Shown here piece by piece: positions 55,165 through 64,000 of a stretch of 64,000 bases of DNA. Origin of the DNA: Larus michahellis (lineage: Eukaryota; Chordata; Aves; Charadriiformes; Laridae). The translations under genes and the position numbers were made by a program. The notes under the pieces were generated by a model. That model was not told where the DNA came from, ran no database searches, and was given only the letters and a program-made list of their open reading frames with translations. The stretch's first letter is position 1. Each line of letters starts with the position of its first letter. Location: NCBI RefSeq assembly GCF_964199755.1, contig NC_133899.1, positions 23,725,446 to 23,789,445 of the forward strand. Direction: 5' to 3'.

Positions 55165-58100
55165 GTAGGGAGCGGCTGCCCCGGGGCGGGAGGGCGGCTG
55201 TCACTCCGGGGAGGGCGCCGGGCCGGGGGTGGCGGGGCTGGAGCCTTTGGCACCAGCCCTGGTTCCGATTTTATTTCTTAAAATGGCCTTTGCTACTGCC
55301 CTGCCACCGTACCTTCCCTCTGATGCCCCTTGGCAGTAAATCATCAGCAGTATGTGCCAAAAACACCTGTACCTTGGGATCTCTCTCTTCCCTCCTTCCC
55401 CCAGTTTATTTATTTAAAACTCTGTACTGTTAAAGTTCATGTTCTGTCATAAACTTCTGTGGACAGAGCAAGTGCTTTTGCTTTCCCTTTTCTGGTGTAA
55501 ACTTTTAAAGCTCTGCCATAGAAACTTGTTGATCATACCTTCCTCCGTCCCCAGCCGAGCTTGGCTGTGTTCAGAAGGGGTGGGAACGTTTACTTCTATT
55601 AGCAGACAGAGGTGGCTTGAATTTCCTGGGTAAAGGTCCCATTCTGATGATGGGTTTATCAGGTGAGGTTTTTCAAAGGTGGGAATGAAACTTGAGGAAG
55701 TGAGGTAAAGAGAAAGGAGGAGGTTGGGGAGATCCCTGCCCTGTCTCAGGGTCCCAGCGGCAAACATGGGTGTAGGGAGGTACCCCGGGTTCCTATCCCT
55801 GCAAACATGGGTGTACAGAAGTACCCCGGGTTTGCATCCTTGCCCCAGGTGAGTGTCTTACTTGCTTGCTGGCTGCAGGCCCTCCCTGAGGGCAGGAGGA
55901 GAGGAGCTGGGTGGGATTTGTTCTCCTTATCACCAGCAGCTCCAAAGTTGTCTCTTGGTTCCAGTGCAGGGTAAATCCTGCTTGAAAACTTAGTTTTTAC
56001 ATCAATTTTCATCTCCTCAGCTTTTCCACTAAGGACTGTACTGGGTACAAACACTAAAAAAGGGCTTGGGAATTCCCCCTTCTGCTACCTCTTACAGTAA
56101 AAGGCAAGTTCCTGTTAGCGCATAGCTATGCAAACACTGTCAGCAAGGACCTTTGAATGGGAATCAGGAAGGAGCTGATGGGGTTATGCTCTCTGGAGTG
56201 CAGCACTGGTGTACTGAGTGCCCCAGAACTGCATCAGGGTGTTGGCAGCTGAATGAAACATCTGAACTGTGCTGATGGCCGGCCTTGGGGAGCTTCTGCT
56301 AACACGTCAGAGTCCTTTTCGTAAGTGTACTGTGCTTCAACTTAAAGGCTGGCTTTTGTGCTTAGTTTCTTTTTCGCTTCTCAACTGTTGGCTTTTCTGA
56401 AATCAGACTGCACATAACTTTCAGCATTAACTTATTCATGGCCAGCTTATACTCACGTGCCAATGTCATATCTGGGTTTCCCCCAGGAACAGCATTTCTG
56501 CCTTGATCTTTGTTTTGCCTTTCTGAACAAACCAGGTTTTTAGGTTCACATCTGGAAATAGGCTCTGGGCTGCAGTGGCCATCCTCTTTCCCCTCTTCCT
56601 TTAGTCCAGCTGCACGGTGTGTTTTGAGATGAGGTTTCATAGGGTCTTGCAGAATAATCTTTTGTCTGCTGGGGATAACTTTCCTCATTTGGGGATTGTA
56701 TTTACTACTGTAAAACATGGGAGGTCTCTCATCCTGCCACTCTCTAGCAGAATGATTTTTTAGTGATAGTTTCTGAGCATGAATTTCTGTGCTGAACCTG
56801 GATGAGGTGGCTGCTCATCTTAAGTCCTCTCTTATCTTGCTGTCAGCTTTGTGGGCAGAGCCACACATTCCCTTAAGGTTTTTTAATAGCTTTTTTCCTC
56901 CTCCAGCATGGATTCTCTGGGACCCAAATAGTCTGTCCCAACCTCTCATGTACATTTCATTAAGTAGAGTAGTTCTGGATAGTCCTCTCCCCTGAATACC
57001 CATACCTGGGGGAGAGCTGTATTTTATCCAAGAGCAGAAAGTGTCACTGCTGGGTGCTGTATTCTTGGACTGCTTTTTTCTTTACTTTCTAGCAAATAAA
57101 ATGAAGCTGTGGTCTTAACATCCCTTCCTCTGTCAGGTGGGGGATCCTTTTACTTTCCAGCTACTCATCTCATCTTAAGCTATACATAGCTTTCAGTCTT
57201 CCCACTCTTACTAGCCAAAGAGAAGGAAGAGCTGTAGATAAAGGCTAAGTCCACAGCAGCTAGCAAAACAACTAGTGGATGCGCAGTTGGTTGGGAGAGT
57301 TGATACGGAAGTAACTTCCACTCAGGAGAGTTTTAAATGCATCATGAAACCTAGAGACAATAACTAAAATCTTTGGGAACAAGGCTGGCTGTGGGACTGC
57401 AGCTCCTGCTGTTTGCCTCTGCTGCAGCATCCTGATGGGCTGTTCACTTGGTTCTACTAATACAATAGTCAGACTATGAACAAGTCCAGGAACTGGCTTG
57501 TAAAATCAAAAAAAAAACAACCAAAAAAACCCAAATCCAAACAAAAAGCAGCCCTGACTTGTTTTCTGAGGTTTATTTTGCAGCTTATTCATCTCCTTAT
57601 GTAGAACTATCTGGATAGGCAGGGGTTAAAGCAGCAATTTGTGGGATGTGTGTTCAAGTTTACGTCCCAACAGGCAGAAGATAAGAGACCGTTATAATAA
57701 CTGTAAGTCCCATCTTCGCATAATAGGTTTCTCAAGTAGAAAGCTCTGTAGTGGTGGTTGTACAAACACGGGGGTGGAAACAAGGTGTGTTGCAACAGGC
57801 ACCTGTCTTTAGTTGGCCCCAGCTGAGCTCACAACCCTTGCCAGTATGTGGAAATGTTGCCAGGCTGTGCATCCAGAAGAGTGACAAAGACAAACCAAGG
57901 TAGTAAATGTTAGTACAGCTACAGGCTTTAAAATCAGCCTTATGAGTTTGTCTGCTTGAGTACCTGCCTTGGGTAGGCAGGAGAAAAAGCAATTCATTAT
58001 GATGGCATTTTAATTTTCCATACAGGAACACAAAATATTATGTAATGGATATATTCACAAGTTATGAAATATAGTGAAGGCTGGAGACTGTAAAGTTGCA

Positions 58101-61100
58101 AAGTACACTGCAGGAGATCTTTAGTGTTTAAAGTGCTTGACTCAATCCTGACTTGCTGTAAGTGAGAACATGGGGGTTATGTGGTTGGTCACGAAACTAA
58201 GCTGCCTTGAGTGCTGCCCACCCCTCTCAGAGGTTGGTGATTAGAGTGGTGCCTTGCTCTTAATTGCCACTGCACGTTTTTGAGTGCAGTCAGGTTGCTG
58301 GAAGATTTTTTTGGTATGGTGAGGGATGATGGCCTCACCTGCCCTTCAGCAGTCTGTCCTCTGTGGTGGCATTGGAGGAGAAGGCAGCTAAGTGGCATGA
58401 GTTTGGTTTAAGGAACCCTGATTCCTTTGGTTTTAAGGAATGCTTTTGGAAACTGCAGTTTCAACAGTCAGCAGTTAGGTATTGTTTTTTCTTTTTGAAC
58501 CCTGATTGATAATTCACCCTTAAGAACAAACTGTTTTCTTGATCTTTTTAGTTACTATGTATCAGAGAACATACACATTTAGCACATAATTAAATATGCT
58601 GGACATCTGATCTCCTTTCTGGGTGTTGTCACTTTGCTTCCATGACACCTGATTGTATTTGTATTTTTGTACTTCCCATAGCTTAAATTTATAGTGTTGT
58701 AAGGAAGATTACATCTAAATTCTGTCCCTTCTCTTTATTTAGATTTATGTGAGTAACAGAGAAGCAGATTCTGCTTTCCAGCTTCCACTGAGTGTGTATT
58801 TCCTAGCTCATTTTCAACAGTGTAGAGAAACAGTGTTCCTGCTTTACCTTTTATTCGTCTTTGCTATCTGTGTTCTGCAGCTGGTCACTATTGTATGTCA
58901 GAGCCATTAGTAGAGTTTACTTGCTACATGTCTAAATCTGGCTCTTGCTGTTCTTTCTAGATTATGTCTTTTTTCCTATTAATCCTGGCTTTAGTGAAGA
59001 CCTCACTCTTTCTTTGACAAAACATATTCAAATGTGGTGATCTTACTTCTATAGTACTAGTCATTAGACTTTCACTGGAGGAGCAGGAGTGCCTCCAGTG
59101 ATTTAAAATAAAATCCATTTGGGGACCAGATTAAAAACTTGGGCATCTGTGAAGACTAAGAGCCATTACAACAGAAACCTCTTAATGTATTGGTAAGGGT
59201 GGCAGAGCAAACAGGATACCCAAAGTTTTACTCCTCAATTTCATGCAGTGCTTCTGCACGAGCATACAAGAACATGTTTTCTTTTCCACGGTCAGATCTT
59301 CATACTTCTGAGAGTAAATTATATTACAAAATAGTAACCTGTTCTCTTGGTTAATAAAGGTGAACTGGACTGTTGATAGCAGTTGGCCTTTAGTTTTCTT
59401 ATAGTTGGTTCAGGTGACTGGCTGCCACACAAAAAGACTAAATCTTGAGAGATCTGCCCTTCCTCTAGTAAAGGCGTAATGTCACACTCGAGGTGCTGGC
59501 TGTGAGACTATATAAATACTGTGAAGCACAAGTGTGTGCAAATGTGGTAAATGAGTGAATACATGCAAAATACAAGACTGCAGACAGTACTAACTTGTAA
59601 CTCAAGCTGAGGGCTTAAGAATTGATCTTGCTGAGAAAAGCTAACTGGTAAGTTACAGAAATGGCGAGTGTCAATGATGTTAATTTCAAAAGACAAATCG
59701 TAAAAGAGTTGTTTCTGATTGTGTAATCCCGTAGGAAACATTAGGCACAGGGCTGAGCAAGCTGTCTGCATCTGCTGTAGGAAGTTAACTTGCCTTCATC
59801 ATCTGTAAGCACTCATAAGCAAAATGGCATGTTCATTAACCAGTGTTGTTGCTGGTAATGGTGATAAGTTGTTACACGAATAAAAGCTGGAAGACTTTTC
59901 TGGTAGGTATGTTAGCTTTCAAGCATGTTGGCAGGTTCAGCTGTCCTTTTAGCATGTTTAATAGGGAAATGAAAATCAGAAATCCTGGGAGAGGATAACT
60001 TTGCTTTCTGAACCTCTGTGGTTTGAAAGGCTGCATGTATGCTTTATTTGCCTGGAAACTAAGTGACTCTACTGTGCAGTTTTTATTTTAAAGCAAATAA
60101 CAATTAGTTCTGTCTCATACAGTGGATTAACACCTGCTGAACTGTGTGTATGTTGCTTTTCCACTCTCATTAGTTTATGTGCTTTTCCTATGGTGAAGGG
60201 TGAAAAAACGCAACCTTAATACTCTTTTTCTTCATCATCTTGTCTGTGTGAATTTGGTATTTTGACAGATGACAACAATGGTGTAAGCCCATAGATTTTT
60301 CCAAGCCTACTCAGTTTGCTGTGGATGAGAGGTGCTAAGCATCACTACGTAAAAATAGACAGGCAGTGCCTTAAACAAACAAGGCTGTTTGATCAGCAGC
60401 GCTGCCCTTTGCTAAGGGCTGGTGAGTTACTTCATCCTTTCCTGGAAACAAGGTACTGCTAGTTCTCTTGCTTCTCACAGATGCAATAACTCATAGATGT
60501 TAATAACTTAAAAATAAGCATTATTGTGGCATGGCCATGGTTTGTTTCTTGTGAACCAGAAGGTTGGAGAGACAGGGCTGTTCAGAGTAAGGTTCTTAGG
60601 GATTTCTTTCCTCAACCCTCCTCCCAACCCAATCAGTGAACCTGCTGAAACAGGTACTCAATGCAGTGAAAGTAGGACTGGAGGACTTCCCAGGATGATC
60701 TCACCTGACCGTTAATGCTCAAGTACTACCAGATTTGCTAAGCTTGTTTGGGGTTTTGTTAGGGATTTATTAAATGTCTTTAACCTCTTGGATCTTAACT
60801 ATTAAAGGCTTTTGATCTCTTCATGTTGCTTTTCCAAAGTGGTGTTTCATCTCCTCTGATTTTTCTTTTGTTTCAATTTCAGAAAAAAGTGTGGATGGGG
60901 GGAGGACTTTCAGCACCCTCTATGACATGAGACATTGAAATGGTTATTGAAATCCTGATACATTTTAATGAGCATCTCCATCACCCTGCTTTCCTTCATA
61001 TTAATAAACCTCCTGGCAGAAGACAACTTCTGGAACCTAATCTTAGCTTCATCTGAGAGCCTGCAATAACTGATCTCTTATGAATAGACTTTAGTCTCTC

Positions 61101-64000
61101 TCTGCAATGTGGAAAGTGTCGCATAGGAAAACAAACAAATCTGTACAAATGATGGCCAGAAGTAGTTGAATAGCAATAATGCTTTTCCTTCGTCTTTGCT
61201 TCTATGAAATGGGCCTTAAATTACACATCTTGTTCACCTCTCTTCTGGTAGCTAAGGAATTAAGCTTTACTTCTGAAGCAAATGTTCCTCTCTGAAGTTG
61301 AATGTCTGTTTCTAGTCCTTTGGTGTTGAAATCTGAAATATTAGTCATAAACTTGTAAATTCCTTTGTGTCTGAGGTTTCTCTTGGTTCCTGTTAGGCAA
61401 GGAAACCACAGAGTGCTCATTTAATTTTCTCTGCAGCTTTTGGGCTCTATTGCCTTTTTAGATAGTAATGTGGCATCTTAGGCTGTGTCTCTTTCTATAG
61501 TTCTTCAAGACTTCTTGAAGCAAGTGGCATACACAGACACACCCCCCCTTTCTTAGCAATCTGAAGTCACTAAGTTTCTGCAGCAGTACAAACTCTTTTT
61601 ATATGAATGAGTGTTTTTTTGTAGCCTGATTCTCTTTTCTGAATGCATAATAAATTCCTGGTACCTTTTTAATACTGAAAGGCTGCAATAATTTTCTTGT
61701 TTCTTGTCTGGAATATTTTCTCTAAGTACAGTTAACCTGTAGTGTCATTACATGAATAAATATAAAATTTCAGTTTTGACTCTACATCTCACTGCTTACC
61801 CAGCAGCAACTGAAAGGTTTTTAAAGCAATTTCCTTCCAGATTTAATTGACCCTCTAGTCAATTGGCTTCCCTACCACACATTCAGTTGTTAGCTCATGG
61901 CTTCTGCTCTGTCAATTACATCTGTCCTAAGATAAGGAGGAACTTCTTCCTGAGAAAGGCAGTCAAAGGTCTTAATGAATGGTTAGCCTTCAGTCTCTGT
62001 GTCACGGCACTGCTATTCTGGAGTATCCTCCAAACAGTGACCTGTTCTTAGTTCATGCAAAGGTCCTCTGCCCTTGGTCTTGGTCTGGGTCTAACTCAGT
62101 CTGTGTTCCTGGGAGAGCAGAAGGTACCTGACCTCAGCCTGGATTTTAGTTTGTCCAAGCTAATGGACATTGATATGGTGTGACTTGTCCCACCACAATC
62201 ACAGGACACTTGCCTCCCTTAGCCTGAATCTATTCTTACAATGGCATCAGCTGCTGGCTGCGACTTGTGGGACCCGTGGGTCACCATGGAGAGCACTGGG
62301 GCTGTCAGTGAGGACAGTCTGGAGCTGTGTAATGGATATCATGGGAACCATGTGCCTCATGTCTCTGCCATGACAGATGAGCTCAGGGAACAGTATCTGG
62401 GAATCTCTGAGGCTGCCTTCATCCTGTTGATACTGAACAATCCTGTCTGACTCTCTAAAGCGGAGCAGTGAGACAACTTAACACCACAGGGAAGTACTTT
62501 ATCTCATAGGGAGAACAACCTACATTGCTTCAGTCATCTGTCTCACAGGCATTGTAAAAATGAGACATCTGAAGTACTGTGAAGCTGATGCAGTGCTGAT
62601 CTGCAGAGTGCTACCATCCTTCATTCCTTTCACCTACCAAGCCAGCTGCTGGGTGGGCTATAGCTTCCTTGGTTGCCAGAGATGCTTTTGCTTTCCTGTG
62701 TCACATTAAAGCCATGCAAATAGTTTCTATAGTAACAGGTCTTTTTGCTTAGCTCTGACGCAAAATCCTGAAAGGTCTTTCTCATTCTGTCTTCATCCAA
62801 TTCTGATTTTTTGCTTTTATCAACTCTTTTTGAATATAAAGGGGAAATTTAATTCTGCTCTGTTCCAGGAGTTAACTTGCACCAGAGGTGACTGCTCAGT
62901 TTTAACAGTCTGCTGAAGTTTCTACAACAGGACTTGAACTCTCAGCTGAAGGAAGAATCAGTTGGAATAATCTATAGAGTGCCCCAACTGTAGATAAAAT
63001 GTTTGTTCCTATTCCCTGTATATCTTAATTTGAATCTTAGCTTTTTCATTAACATGATTTGTCTAGGCTTAAAGACTCGAGCAGTAAATTCCCTTAGCTT
63101 TTCTGGGGTGGTGGAGAATGAAAAGATGTTATTTGCAGTCTCCTTTGGCATATAGACGGACCTTGGTGGCAGCACTTGAGCACAGCTGTTACTGAGAAAA
63201 GCAGAGTGAGGGGAGGTATGATTCTGGGAGACCAAGGGAGGATGTATGAACATGCCTGTCTTCTTGCTAGCAGAGGAGATGCTAGTCTTGTGCTTCTGAT
63301 GTGGATGGTTACGTAGGTGGTACTTGGAGGGAATAAAAGTTGCTTTATTTGAGAGGAAGAATTTCCTTTTTGTATTGAGGAAAAGTAACCTGTTGAGAAG
63401 GGGCCCATCTGAGCTGCAGGTGCTTTGCTTTCTCAGGAAACCAAGATGGCAATATTTACTTCTAGCCCTCCTTCCCTCTGAAAGCCCTGTTGACTTCTCT
63501 GCTTTTGTTTTGAAGATCCTGGTGCTGAAGGAGGGAAGGGATGGAAAAGATGCAGTTGCACTGGAAGGGCGGGTGGGTATTTTAGAGCTGAGAGATGCAG
63601 CCAATGTCACAGCCACATTGCTCTGTACGATCTGGGACAGGTCTGGGGAGGGACAACATGACTTCTAGATCTTGCCCTGGGTAGCAAGAGTAAATGTGTT
63701 GGGGCCTCCAAATGAGGAAACCAAAATCAAGCTAGTGAAGCAGACAGCATGTCCTAGTAGGTAGAATGAAAGCACAGGAAAAGAGGAATGAATTTTTCCG
63801 CAGCTTTGCTTCTGGGACAAAAATATGATTTTTAAAAATAATTTATTTTAAATAATTTAAGTAATGTATTTAATATAATTAATAATAATTAATTTTTTTT
63901 TAATCTGAGGCCCTGTTTCCCCTTCTGTCCTTTCAGCTCTGATAAGTTCTCCAGAGCACGTGCTGCAGGCTGAGCTTGTTTGGGACCTGTTTGATGCTGT
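55165..64000 (+). other. GCH1: GCH1 intron 1 (partial)
   Basis: From the donor at 55165 no GCH1 exon 2 signature appears before the window end, so the whole segment is intron. It is AT-richer than the 5' end. It holds a tandem duplication near 55.8 kb, a short A-rich run at 57.51-57.55 kb and an AT-rich block at 63.83-63.90 kb. No other gene was supported. Confidence 0.8.
55758..55846 (+). repeat. Two-copy tandem duplication of about 43 bp
   Basis: GCAAACATGGGTGTA is followed by a TACCCCGGGTT motif, then the same pair again about 43 bp on, with a few differences. It is a short local duplication in GCH1 intron 1. Confidence 0.75.

Noticed and set aside
54145-55253. Long minus-strand frames opposite GCH1 exon 1 (319 and 266 codons)
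   Set aside because: They are antisense shadows of the GC-rich GCH1 promoter, 5' UTR and exon.
62972-63616. A 214-codon minus-strand frame in GCH1 intron 1
   Set aside because: It begins with GTG rather than ATG, shows no recognisable domain and has no partner exons.
1-64000. CRISPR arrays, tRNA or rRNA genes, prokaryotic operons
   Set aside because: None was seen; the tandem repeats here are satellite and minisatellite units without spacers, and all genes are split eukaryotic genes.

Overview
The window is avian nuclear DNA. The evidence is chicken-repeat-1 (CR1) LINE copies with the typical bird 3' end (an ATTCTGTG-type octamer tail), ERVL-like endogenous retroviruses, and split genes with GT-AG introns whose products match vertebrate families. 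Species cannot be named from the sequence. There are no prokaryotic features.

Layout. (1) 0.3-13.1 kb, minus strand: thirteen in-phase coding exons of an RBBP6-like RING E3 ubiquitin ligase (DWNN ubiquitin-like domain, CCHC zinc knuckle, C4C4 RING-type domain, then a proline/glutamine-rich region). The gene runs off the left edge. The reading frame is intact, but the protein is clearly diverged from the very conserved RBBP6, so I read it as a paralogue. (2) 13.7-18.9 kb: a retroviral pol scrap, two CR1 fragments, a possible LTR, a CT-rich tract and a GC-rich promoter-like block with ZNF143/THAP11-type and YY1-type sites. (3) 19.0-19.7 kb, minus strand: three phase-compatible exons of a gene I could not identify. 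(4) 20.9-22.2 kb, minus strand: a KLHL10-like gene that keeps BTB and BACK but has lost the kelch part. (5) 25.4-27.6 kb: an ERVL-like gag-pro-pol fragment on the plus strand. (6) 31.36-31.52 kb: a second, broken RBBP6-like exon, butted directly against satellite DNA. (7) 31.5-52.5 kb: a roughly 7 kb array of a 180-bp satellite. It is split by a 6.3 kb ERVL-like provirus (minus strand) and by a near full-length CR1 (minus strand), which is itself split by a 3.0 kb CR1 (plus strand) with an uninterrupted ORF2. (8) 53.8-54.4 kb: two CR1 3' ends. (9) 54.6-64 kb: promoter, exon 1 and part of intron 1 of GCH1 (GTP cyclohydrolase 1) on the plus strand.

How it fits together. The two recognisable genes left of the satellite both belong to the ubiquitin system: an RBBP6-type E3, and a relative of KLHL10, a testis CUL3 adaptor. 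Both are diverged paralogues on the same strand, and a second RBBP6-like piece lies nearby. This suggests a duplicated, lineage-specific gene cluster that sits beside GCH1 and has been invaded repeatedly by satellite and retroelements. GCH1 itself looks ordinary, with a CRE-CCAAT-TATA promoter and a normal exon 1.
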